Under the pieces are notes generated by a model. It saw nothing but the letters and a program-made list of their open reading frames with translations, was not told the DNA's origin and made no database searches. Positions 18,114 to 25,159 of a stretch of 45,818 nt of DNA are shown in pieces. This DNA comes from an uncultured Alphaproteobacteria bacterium (GTDB taxonomy: Bacteria; Pseudomonadota; Alphaproteobacteria; RF32; CAG-239). Made by a program: the position numbers and the translations under genes. Positions within the stretch are counted from its first letter, which is position 1. Each line of letters opens with the position of its first letter. The stretch spans positions 1-45,818 of the forward strand of contig CALXWE010000004.1 of assembly GCA_944392295.1 (NCBI GenBank), given 5' to 3'.

Positions 18114-18650
18114 ATGTCAAGAGTAGGAAAATATCCGGTTAATATCCCGGCTGGCGTAACGGTTGCAATTGATGGTAATGTTGTTACCGTTAAAGGAAAA
18201 TTAGGTGAACTCAGCTGTTCTTTTGATGATAGTCATGTTGCAGCTAAAGTTGAAGATAATAAAGTTGTTGTAACTCCTCATTCACAGAGCTTGACCGCTC
18301 GTGCTTTATGGGGTACCACACGCGCTAACATTAATACCTTGGTAAAAGGTGTTAGTGAAGGATTTACCAAGAATTTGGAATTGGTCGGCGTTGGTTACAA
18401 AGCTCGTATGGAAGGCAATAAATTGGTTCTTTCTTTGGGCTTTTCTCATGATGTTGATTTTCCGGCTCCGGAAGGAATTAAAATTTCTTGTGAGTCTCCG
18501 ACACAAATTAAAGTTTTTGGTGTGGATAAACAACTTGTCGGACAAGTTGCGGCTGAAATTCGCAAATACAGAAAACCTGAACCTTACAAAGGTAAAGGCG
18601 TAAAATATGAAGGCGAATATATCCGTCGTAAAGAAGGCAAGAAGAAATAG
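18114..18650 (+). CDS. rplF: 50S ribosomal protein L6
   Basis: 178 residues with two similar domains, next to the sarcin-ricin loop. Seen: SRVGKYPVNIPAGVTV at the N-terminus and the hallmark RKPEPYKGKGVKYEGEYIRR near the C-terminus. Confidence 0.98.
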   Translation: MSRVGKYPVNIPAGVTVAIDGNVVTVKGKLGELSCSFDDSHVAAKVEDNKVVVTPHSQSLTARALWGTTRANINTLVKGVSEGFTKNLELVGVGYKARMEGNKLVLSLGFSHDVDFPAPEGIKISCESPTQIKVFGVDKQLVGQVAAEIRKYRKPEPYKGKGVKYEGEYIRRKEGKKK

Positions 18651-18662
18651 GGATAACTTAAA

Positions 18663-19025
18663 ATGAATACACCAAGAAAATTGTTTGAAAAAAGAAAATC
18701 CCGCGTAAGAACAGCTTTGAAAGCTGCTGCAAACGGAAAACTGAGACTCTCAGTTTTCCGCAGCGGTAAGCATATTTACGCGCAGATTATTGATGATGCT
18801 AAAGGTGCAACAGTTGCTTCTGCTTCTACTTTGGATAAAGAAGTTCGTGACAGCATCAAAAAATCATCTACAGTTGAAGCAGCCAGCTTCATTGGTAAAT
18901 TAATTGCTGAAAGAGCAGTAAAATCAGGTGTAAGCGAAGTCGTATTTGACAGAGGCGGCTATATCTATCATGGTCGTGTTAAGGCTTTGGCTGACGCTGC
19001 TCGTGAAGCCGGATTGAAATTCTAG
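18663..19025 (+). CDS. rplR: 50S ribosomal protein L18
   Basis: 120 residues, a 5S rRNA binder. Seen: an Arg-rich N-terminus ([13 protein letters not shown]), [19 protein letters not shown], and the C-terminal [20 protein letters not shown]. Confidence 0.97.
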   Translation: MNTPRKLFEKRKSRVRTALKAAANGKLRLSVFRSGKHIYAQIIDDAKGATVASASTLDKEVRDSIKKSSTVEAASFIGKLIAERAVKSGVSEVVFDRGGYIYHGRVKALADAAREAGLKF

Positions 19026-19035
19026 GAGATAAAAA

Positions 19036-19596
19036 ATGGCTGTAGATCGTCATAATAAAAAAGAAAAAACCGAAGAATTGGTTGAAAAACTGGTTCACGT
19101 TAATCGTGTTGCCAAAACCGTTAAAGGCGGACGTACTATGTCTTTTGCCGCTGTGGTTGTTGTCGGTGACCAAAAAGGTCGTGTCGGATTTGGTTCAGGC
19201 AAAGCTGCCGAAGTTCCGGAAGCTATCGTTAAAGCCACTAATGAAGCTAAAAAGAATATGGTTCGCATTCCGCTTCGTGAAGGCAGAACACTTCATCACG
19301 ATGTTCACGGACGTTTCGGTGCAGGTAAAGTTGTTTTGAGAACTGCTCCTGCCGGTACCGGTGTTATTGCTGGTGGTCCGATGCGTGCCGTATTTGAAGT
19401 TTTGGGCGTGCAAGACGTGGTTGCTAAATCTTTGGGTTCAAACAACCCTTACAACTTGATTAAAGCAACATTTAACGCTTTGCAATCTATCAATTCTCCT
19501 CGCATGGTTGCTGCTAAACGCGGTAAAAAGGTTGGAGATATTGTAAGCCGTCGCGAAAATTCTTCAAATGTTAAAATGGAAAAAGAGGAGGCTTAA
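19036..19596 (+). CDS. rpsE: 30S ribosomal protein S5
   Basis: 186 residues affecting decoding fidelity and mRNA unwinding. Seen: the double-stranded-RNA-binding N-terminal domain with [20 protein letters not shown], then the [20 protein letters not shown] segment. The tail is Lys/Glu-rich. It is three bases from rpmD. Confidence 0.97.
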   Translation: MAVDRHNKKEKTEELVEKLVHVNRVAKTVKGGRTMSFAAVVVVGDQKGRVGFGSGKAAEVPEAIVKATNEAKKNMVRIPLREGRTLHHDVHGRFGAGKVVLRTAPAGTGVIAGGPMRAVFEVLGVQDVVAKSLGSNNPYNLIKATFNALQSINSPRMVAAKRGKKVGDIVSRRENSSNVKMEKEEA

Positions 19597-19599
19597 TCC

Positions 19600-19782
19600 A
19601 TGGCTAAGAAGACTATAAAAGTTACTCAAATCGCTAGCCCTATCGGCAAACCGAAAGACCAAAGAGCAACTTTAATCGGATTAGGCTTAAACAAAATGAA
19701 TCGTACTGCTGTTTTGGAAGATACTCCGGCTGTTCGCGGTATGATTAGCAAAGTAAGCCACCTCGTAAAAGTTGAAGAGTAA
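19600..19782 (+). CDS. rpmD: 50S ribosomal protein L30
   Basis: 60 residues. Seen: [20 protein letters not shown] and [20 protein letters not shown], which together define L30. Its ATG follows the rpsE stop by 3 bp. A 130-bp spacer with a long hairpin separates it from rplO, where most relatives have almost no gap. Confidence 0.96.
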   Translation: MAKKTIKVTQIASPIGKPKDQRATLIGLGLNKMNRTAVLEDTPAVRGMISKVSHLVKVEE

Positions 19783-19788
19783 AATTTG

Positions 19789-19857
19789 CTAAAGGGTTGT
19801 TTAAGGGAGTGTTTGAAAACTGAAAAGTACAAATAACTCCCTGACCCAATCCTTTAG
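19789..19857 (+). promoter_or_regulatory. Long hairpin between rpmD and rplO
   Basis: CTAAAGGGTTG (19789-19799) pairs with CAATCCTTTAG (19847-19857) with one G-T pair. Inside, AGGGAGT (19804-19810) pairs with ACTCCCT (19836-19842), and GTTTG (19811-19815) with CAAAT (19830-19834). That is about 23 paired positions in one rod, with no T-run at its base, so it is not a simple terminator. It could be an RNA processing site, an autoregulatory site or an inserted palindrome. Confidence 0.55.
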
Positions 19858-19912
19858 AGGTTTTAAGATGAGACTTGATTAGTGATTTAACAAAAATATT
19901 AGGTGAAAAACA

Positions 19913-20368
19913 ATGAAACTTAATGAATTGAAAAACAATCCGGGCGCTACTAAAGACCGTATTCGCGTTGGTCGCGGTATCGGCAGCGGCAAGGGTAAAA
20001 CCGGTGGTCGCGGCGTTAAAGGTCAAAAATCTCGTTCCGGTGTTGCCGTTAACGGTTTTGAAGGCGGACAAATGCCGATTTACCGTCGTTTACCAAAACG
20101 CGGTTTTAAAAATCCGTTTGCTGTTCATTTTGCAGTTGTTAACTTGGATACCATTCAAAAAGCTATTGATGCCGGTAAGTTAGATGCTGCCGCTATTGAT
20201 GTTGATGCTTTGTTGAAATCCAACGTTATCAGCAAGAAAAAAGACGGTGTTCGCTTGTTGGCTCGCGGTGCTGTTACCAGTGCCGTAACAATTTCTGTTA
20301 ACTCAGCTTCTAAAGCTGCAGTTGAAGCAGTTGAAAAAGCCGGCGGTAAAGTAAACATTATTGCCTAA
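19913..20368 (+). CDS. rplO: 50S ribosomal protein L15
   Basis: 151 residues, a late assembly protein. Seen: [20 protein letters not shown], the glycine-rich [20 protein letters not shown], and [18 protein letters not shown]. In most bacteria secY follows at once; here a strong terminator follows and secY lies 4.8 kb downstream. Confidence 0.97.
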   Translation: MKLNELKNNPGATKDRIRVGRGIGSGKGKTGGRGVKGQKSRSGVAVNGFEGGQMPIYRRLPKRGFKNPFAVHFAVVNLDTIQKAIDAGKLDAAAIDVDALLKSNVISKKKDGVRLLARGAVTSAVTISVNSASKAAVEAVEKAGGKVNIIA

Positions 20369-20392
20369 GCTGAGTGCTTAGAGTAAGTGCTT

Positions 20393-20425
20393 AAAAAGCC
20401 CACCATTTTATATGGTGGGCTTTTT
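20393..20425 (+). terminator. Strong terminator after rplO
   Basis: A 14-bp perfect stem (AAAAAGCCCACCAT / ATGGTGGGCTTTTT) with a 5-nt loop ends in a run of T. It closes the S10-spc transcript at the point where secY would normally continue it. Confidence 0.9.
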
Positions 20426-20451
20426 GGTATGAATAGCTTCGGTGTTTCCTA

Positions 20452-20479
20452 TTGACAAAATTGCGAAAATATGTATATT
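20452..20479 (+). promoter_or_regulatory. Sigma70-type promoter of the membrane-protein gene
   Basis: TTGACA, a 16-bp spacer and TATATT lie 32 bp before the ATG at 20512. Confidence 0.65.
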
Positions 20480-20511
20480 AGGCATAGAATATTAAAAATT
20501 AATACATAATT

Positions 20512-21111
20512 ATGAAAAGATTTTTTAAAGAAAATTGGGATAGGTGTATATCCCTTCTGCTGATTTTGGCAGCAGTAATCCTTTATTTCTGCAATATTCC
20601 AGAAAGTGAAATTAAACGGGTACTTTTTATGGCTATGATGGTTGTATCCATTGTTGCTGTCTTCTTAAGAAAGGGGATGCTACAAAAGGTATTCGGAATA
20701 ATTATTCCGCTGTTGTCTGGTTTATCAATGAGCTCAATGAAAGTATTCTGGATAGTAGAGATAGATGCTATAGCGGTATTGCTGTACCTTATAATACTGT
20801 CTTGGAGATACATAAGGAGAGATAATGAGCTGTGGTCGATACTTTTTAGCATAATCATAGCTTTTTGGTGTGTCTTCTGTTTGGCATTGGGATATGAGGC
20901 TTATATAGAGAAAGCTGCCAAAGAACAGCAGGCAGAAGAGGTGTTTCTGGAATATGTGGATGTGAAATCAGATGATAGCATCTACATTTATGCCAGGGAT
21001 AAAGGTATTTTTCGGGTATCTTGGACGATAGCCAAAGACTGGGACTACCAAGCAGGAGATACCGTAAAAGTCATTATTTATGATGACGAGGTTATCTCCT
21101 GTACAAGGTAA
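20512..21111 (+). CDS. Hypothetical four-helix membrane protein
   Basis: 199 residues, not recognised. Four hydrophobic segments (about 11-29, 35-52, 60-98 and 108-130, the third possibly broken by charged residues) are followed by a soluble C-terminal domain of about 65 residues. That domain begins with a charged helix (AYIEKAAKEQQAEEVF) and continues as short beta strands (SIYIYARDKGIFRVSW, then TVKVIIYDDEVISC), suggesting a small beta barrel. AGA, AGG, ATA and CCA codons are commoner than in the adjacent ribosomal genes, which fits acquisition, although expression level alone could explain it. It has its own promoter and terminator. Confidence 0.7.
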   Translation: MKRFFKENWDRCISLLLILAAVILYFCNIPESEIKRVLFMAMMVVSIVAVFLRKGMLQKVFGIIIPLLSGLSMSSMKVFWIVEIDAIAVLLYLIILSWRYIRRDNELWSILFSIIIAFWCVFCLALGYEAYIEKAAKEQQAEEVFLEYVDVKSDDSIYIYARDKGIFRVSWTIAKDWDYQAGDTVKVIIYDDEVISCTR

Positions 21112-21130
21112 CACCTATCAGAAAAATTGA

Positions 21131-21160
21131 AGCAGAGAGTTTTTACACTCTCTGCTTTTT
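21131..21160 (+). terminator. Terminator after the membrane-protein gene
   Basis: A 10-bp perfect stem (AGCAGAGAGT / ACTCTCTGCT) with a 6-nt loop is followed by a T-run. Confidence 0.85.
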
Positions 21161-21200
21161 GTTTAAAACTACGTATTGGATGTAAATGAGTTTAGATAAA

Positions 21201-21231
21201 CTGACAACATTTCGTATTTATCTTGTATAAT
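21201..21231 (+). promoter_or_regulatory. Promoter of the structured RNA / pilin-like transcript
   Basis: A perfect TATAAT at 21226-21231, with CTGACA 19 bp upstream as the best -35 match. Transcription would start near 21238, just before the first hairpin of the structured region. Confidence 0.5.
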
Positions 21232-21237
21232 GAAAGC

Positions 21238-21465
21238 TTTTAACTTTACTTTTATAAGTTATCCATTTACAATAACGAGCTGATATAGATTTATATCAGG
21301 GGCGTGACAACCTTTTTATATACTCAGTCGTTTGCACACGACTTTAATATGTGCCGACTTCTATCCGTATGGACGGATGTCGGCTAAATAAGCTTTATGC
21401 CAATAGGTCGAGCCGTTTGAGTATATACGGTTGTCAACATCCGCCCACTTGATAAGTGGGTTTTT
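21238..21465 (+). ncRNA. Candidate structured RNA, about 230 nt, unknown family
   Basis: Nested helices: TAACTT/AAGTTA (21241-21261); an 8-bp hairpin CTGATATA/TATATCAG (21280-21299); a closing stem of TGACAACC (21305-21312) with GGTTGTCA (21429-21436), continuing as ATATACTCA (21318-21326) with TGAGTATAT (21418-21426). Inside are hairpins GTCGT/ACGAC (21327-21342) and GCCGAC/GTCGGC (21353-21384), the latter capped by ATCCGT/ACGGAT. A terminator-like hairpin CCCACTT/AAGTGGG plus TTTTT ends it at 21465. It lies 31 bp before the lone pilin-like gene, so it may be a separate small RNA or a terminating regulatory leader. It fills the 385-bp gap in which no protein gene is seen. Confidence 0.55.
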
Positions 21466-21496
21466 GTTTAAATTTGTTTCTTTAAGGGTGTTGCAA

Positions 21497-22108
21497 ATGT
21501 ATGCAAATGATAAAGGTCGTTCTATGGTGGAAATGTTGGGAGTTTTGGCTATAATCGGAGTGTTGTCCGTTGGTGCGATTGCCGGATATTCGAAGGCTAT
21601 GATGAAGCATAAACTGAATGTGCATATGTCAGGTATGAGCTTTTTGTTGCAAAATGCTTTGCAGTTTACAACAAATTTACCGATAGATGCTGGTGAAATT
21701 GATATGACTTATTTGTTTGATAAGTTAAATGTAATTCCAGATGGATTTAAATATGAAAAAAATAATCTTTATGATATATTTGGTTCATCCATTGTCCTTA
21801 TTAGTTCTACATTATATCCTGCGGCTTATAAGTGGGGTTTGCGCTACTATATTGAAAATACTAATTTTAGATTTTATGCGTGTCAAAATCTGTTAACGCT
21901 TGCTAAAGAATTTAGCGGACAATTATCTTACTTTACAGTAACAATACCCAGTGGTGGACAACTTAATTATTATGGAGATGGTTATTGCTCGGAAACTCGT
22001 AAGTGCCTGAAGGATATTAAGTTGTCTGATATTGAAAACGTATGCAGAGTGCAAGATGACAGCCAAAATCCAGGAGGGCGGTCTTACTTTAGTTTTGATT
22101 GGTTTTAA
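21497..22108 (+). CDS. Type IV pilin-like protein (lone copy)
   Basis: 203 residues. Seen: a short charged leader MYANDKG, then RSMVEMLGVLAIIG with Glu at +5 after the predicted prepilin cleavage glycine and a hydrophobic helix of about 25 residues, the type III-like N-terminus of type IV pilins and type II pseudopilins. The variable domain ends with the family block GDGYCSETRKCLKDIKLSDI then C, shared with the three pilin-like genes at 29.6-32.1 kb. The ATG at 21497 has AAGGG 8 bp upstream. No pilus assembly genes are nearby, so whether it forms a fibre or an envelope-anchored surface protein is open. Confidence 0.85.
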   Translation: MYANDKGRSMVEMLGVLAIIGVLSVGAIAGYSKAMMKHKLNVHMSGMSFLLQNALQFTTNLPIDAGEIDMTYLFDKLNVIPDGFKYEKNNLYDIFGSSIVLISSTLYPAAYKWGLRYYIENTNFRFYACQNLLTLAKEFSGQLSYFTVTIPSGGQLNYYGDGYCSETRKCLKDIKLSDIENVCRVQDDSQNPGGRSYFSFDWF

Positions 22109-22121
22109 ATTTTAAAATAAG

Positions 22122-22149
22122 TTGACCTCGTTGCGGCTTGTTGTATTAT
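22122..22149 (+). promoter_or_regulatory. Sigma70-type promoter before the solenoid-like gene
   Basis: TTGACC, 16 bp and TATTAT lie 24 bp before the ATG at 22174. An AAGGTGGTG ribosome-binding site lies between. Confidence 0.6.
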
Positions 22150-22173
22150 AGTTTTGTAAGGTGGTGATGTGTT

Positions 22174-22689
22174 ATGAAACTTAGTCTGCAAGATACTTTT
22201 GGTGCAACGGTCGAAAAAGGCGAATACGAGCGTGTCGATTTAAGCCGCGCTAAAGGTTTTTATATTGAACCCGGAGTTAAAATAAAAATTTTAATATTAA
22301 ATGAGACCCTTCGGGCGGTTGTTCCGCAAGGCAAGTATGAAAGAGTGTTTTTGGATAGAGCTGATTCGACATTGATTGATACTGAGGCTAAAATCGGCAG
22401 TTTGATTCTTACTTCATCACGCAATACCAGATTACCGATTATCAAAAGTGATGAGCTTAATTTAAGCGGAGCTCAAAATTTTACAATAGCAGAAGGGACG
22501 GTAGTTGAAAAATTGTTTGTCGAAGGATGTCGCCGCTTTGTAATTCCAAAGGGGCATTATAAATATATTTTTTTAGGCAATGCCTTGGATTTTGCCATTA
22601 TGCCCGGAGCTTCGTATCGGGAAATCGTCGGGGCTGACCCTAAACTTATCCGCCTAGCTCTGGAAAAAGGTAAACAAGCCGAAGGTTGA
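22174..22689 (+). CDS. Hypothetical repeat protein, four ~37-residue units
   Basis: 171 residues, not recognised. Seen: four degenerate repeats. Unit 1 (15-51) has GEYERVDLSRAKGFYIEPGV, unit 2 (52-90) GKYERVFLDRADSTLID, unit 3 (91-125) SDELNLSGAQNFTIAEGTV, and unit 4 (126-153) GHYKYIFLGNALDFAIMPGA. Each unit alternates short beta strands with a glycine turn, which suggests a small beta-solenoid (inference). There is no signal peptide, so it is probably cytosolic. A TTGACA lies across its stop codon and may serve the next gene. Confidence 0.7.
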   Translation: MKLSLQDTFGATVEKGEYERVDLSRAKGFYIEPGVKIKILILNETLRAVVPQGKYERVFLDRADSTLIDTEAKIGSLILTSSRNTRLPIIKSDELNLSGAQNFTIAEGTVVEKLFVEGCRRFVIPKGHYKYIFLGNALDFAIMPGASYREIVGADPKLIRLALEKGKQAEG

Positions 22690-22745
22690 CAAAAATTGTG
22701 TTCTGTGATAGCCTGAAATAAGTGTAGGTTTAGAAAGGAACAACA

Positions 22746-25025
22746 ATGACTGATGACGAATTAATAGAAGTCGCTAAAAATTATCTGGCCGAGGTTAATG
22801 CCGAACAAAAGCAAAAATATGCACAGCATCCAGAAGATGCAGCCAAGTATATTGCTCATGGTACGCATATATCTTCGGAAGATTTTCTTTTAAATGTTGA
22901 TGGCACGGAATATGCCCCGATATTTGCCAAAGAAACTCAAAATGAATTAAATGCCATAAAAGAATTAAGGTCAAAATACCCCGAGCTTGAAAAGTTTTCG
23001 GGCAAGGAGTTGCAAGAAAAATTAAATATTCCGGCTCGATTGTTCGGAATTCCTACCAGAAGAGATGCCGTAAATGAGCCTATACCACAGGATGGCAGCT
23101 ATGCTTATGCAATAAAAAAATGTTCGTCAGCCATTACTTTTACCGATGACGGTATACCTTTGCTAATCGGCTCGGAAAGAAAGTATAAAAAGTTTGAAAA
23201 GGGTGAAAACAAAGGTCATATTTATGTTGTCGACGGAAAAGATTTTCGACCTGAATATGATGCTCGCGGCGTGGCGGCAGAATATATTACGGAACAAAGA
23301 CCGAAGTTGGTAAAGCATATAGAAGTTACGCCTAAAGAAGCTATGGCTCATAATGCCCAGTTCGTGATGTTTTCTTCCCCTGAAGATGAAGAAAAATGGT
23401 TTGCAGAAAATAAAGTAATTGCCGGTATGGCCAAAGATTCTGATTTTGTAAAATCATTGGCGGCGGAAGTTTCGGCAGGAAGAGCCGTTTATATTAATGC
23501 TTCGGAACGAGGCGTTAATCCGCGTCTGCCACTTCTGGAAAATGCCGAAATACAAAAGAATGAAAAAATAAAGACTGAAAAATTGTATTGGGCTAAAATG
23601 TTGGAAACTGTCGTTTTGCCGGAAATCAGACAATTTTCTCAACAGCCTGATACAGGTACACACGGCATAACTCATACGGAAATGGTCGGCTTACGTTCCA
23701 TCGATTTAGCCTTGGCACAAAAACAAAATCCGTTGCCGGTGGTGCTGGCGGCAGGGTTGCATGATTGTGCCCGTAAAAACGATGATTCGGAAAAATCGCA
23801 CGCCGAAAATTGCGCTCCTATCGCCGCTGAATTTTTGGATATGTGGAACAATAAATATCCGAACTGGGCAGTTTCAAAAACTGAAAAAGAACAAATCGTT
23901 AATGCCGTTGTTAATCATACTACGGGTTCTAATCCGCCGGATAATGTTTCGGCCTGTTTATGGGATGCCGATAGAATACGTTTATCGTGGCAAACCAGAT
24001 ATAAACCTAAGTTTATCAATACGGACAGAGGGCATGAGTTGGCTTCCATGCCGCAGATTAAACAAGAAGAATATATTCGTGGCTGGGAACAAATGCTCAA
24101 AGAAGCCGGTGTTAAAACTTATCAAGGCAAACTCCAACGTCCGGATTGGGATCATGGTATAGTTACGGAAAAAGATAATACGGTTTTTTGCGAGGCAGTT
24201 ACGGAATATACTCGCAATCTTAACGTTAATCAGCTGCAAATTTCACAACTCGTGCGCAAAGACGGTGATGCTTCTTTGCAAACCATGCTGCCGGAAATAA
24301 AATGCGTGAAAGAGGGAGACCCGACAGTTATTTCTTATCAAAAGATATCCGGCGAAAAGTTGTCGGATATAGATAAAAGCACCCTAACTCCTGAGCAGAT
24401 GAATGCTTTGGCCGGTCAAATCGGTCAATTCTTGGGACATTTGCACAATTTGCCCACGGAAGGGGTCAAAAATGCCAAATATTCCGACTTTGAATGGGAA
24501 AAACGCGATAACGGTAAGGAAAAATGTGCCGCGATGTTGGCAGAGTTTGGTGTACCTATGCCGCAGCCTTCGGCATCGTTTGCAGAAAAAGTTGTCTGCC
24601 ATTCCAATATGGATAGTAGTAAAATTATTGTTAACCCCGATAAAAAGGACGGAAAAATATTGTGCGGGGTTAATGAAATCGGTTCGGTCGGTCAAAATAA
24701 CAAAGTAAAAGATTTTATGGCGCTTTATACCCAGTATGGGCGCAAGTTTGCCAGAACAGCCGTTCAAGAATATAATACCGTTGCTCATAAGCCTTTGGCA
24801 ATGCAAGATTTAGATTATGCCTTTGCCATGCAGATGTCTTTTGTGTGCCAAAACAATCCGGCGATGAAAGAATATGCTTCCAAATATTTTGTTGATATGA
24901 GGAGCGATATGGCAAGAGAAAAACTTGAGAGCCGCAACGGTAATATGCATACCGTAACCGAGCAAAAGGTACGCAATAATAATCTGATAAATAGGCAAAG
25001 ATACAAAGACTCAGAAGAACGCTAA
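22746..25025 (+). CDS. Multidomain HD-domain protein with kinase-like C-terminal region
   Basis: 759 residues. Residues about 280-415 are an HD-type metal phosphohydrolase domain: His310 (GITH), His339-Asp340 (AGLHDCARKND), His391 (VVNHTTG) and Asp407 (CLWDADRIRL) fit the H...HD...D pattern. Residues about 500-690 resemble an aminoglycoside-phosphotransferase fold (YQKISGEKL, QIGQFLGHLHNLP), but the catalytic loop reads CHSNMDSSKIIVN at 618-630, with Asn where the catalytic Asp should be, and the metal-binding Asp is also not evident. Residues 117-225 resemble an ADP-ribosyltransferase-like fold (YAYAIKK, GHIYVVDGKDF); this part is weak. No signal peptide. The substrate is unknown. Confidence 0.75.
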   Translation: MTDDELIEVAKNYLAEVNAEQKQKYAQHPEDAAKYIAHGTHISSEDFLLNVDGTEYAPIFAKETQNELNAIKELRSKYPELEKFSGKELQEKLNIPARLFGIPTRRDAVNEPIPQDGSYAYAIKKCSSAITFTDDGIPLLIGSERKYKKFEKGENKGHIYVVDGKDFRPEYDARGVAAEYITEQRPKLVKHIEVTPKEAMAHNAQFVMFSSPEDEEKWFAENKVIAGMAKDSDFVKSLAAEVSAGRAVYINASERGVNPRLPLLENAEIQKNEKIKTEKLYWAKMLETVVLPEIRQFSQQPDTGTHGITHTEMVGLRSIDLALAQKQNPLPVVLAAGLHDCARKNDDSEKSHAENCAPIAAEFLDMWNNKYPNWAVSKTEKEQIVNAVVNHTTGSNPPDNVSACLWDADRIRLSWQTRYKPKFINTDRGHELASMPQIKQEEYIRGWEQMLKEAGVKTYQGKLQRPDWDHGIVTEKDNTVFCEAVTEYTRNLNVNQLQISQLVRKDGDASLQTMLPEIKCVKEGDPTVISYQKISGEKLSDIDKSTLTPEQMNALAGQIGQFLGHLHNLPTEGVKNAKYSDFEWEKRDNGKEKCAAMLAEFGVPMPQPSASFAEKVVCHSNMDSSKIIVNPDKKDGKILCGVNEIGSVGQNNKVKDFMALYTQYGRKFARTAVQEYNTVAHKPLAMQDLDYAFAMQMSFVCQNNPAMKEYASKYFVDMRSDMAREKLESRNGNMHTVTEQKVRNNNLINRQRYKDSEER

Positions 25026-25062
25026 TAATTTTAATAAAAACTTGAGGATAAAGAGAAAATTG

Positions 25063-25090
25063 TTGCAATAATTTTTAATTTATGTATTAG
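25063..25090 (+). promoter_or_regulatory. Candidate secY-adk promoter
   Basis: TTGCAA, 16 bp and TATTAG lie 69 bp before the secY ATG. Because a terminator follows rplO, secY needs a promoter of its own, and this is the best match. The arrangement equals that before rpsJ. Confidence 0.45.
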
Positions 25091-25159
25091 ATTATTGCCA
25101 AATGGCTTTTTGTGGCCATGCTTAGTGTTTTTAAATTTGTGTTTTTTAAGGAAGAAAAA

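Noticed and set aside
21280..21465. Structured region as a tmRNA, RNase P, SRP or 6S RNA
   Set aside because: No T-loop or CCA end, no GAGGAAAGTCC-type core, no SRP apical loop, and no single long rod with a central bubble as in 6S.
20512..25025. Prophage, transposon or integrative element as source of the rplO-secY insert
   Set aside because: No integrase, transposase, phage gene, terminal inverted repeat or clear target duplication is visible.
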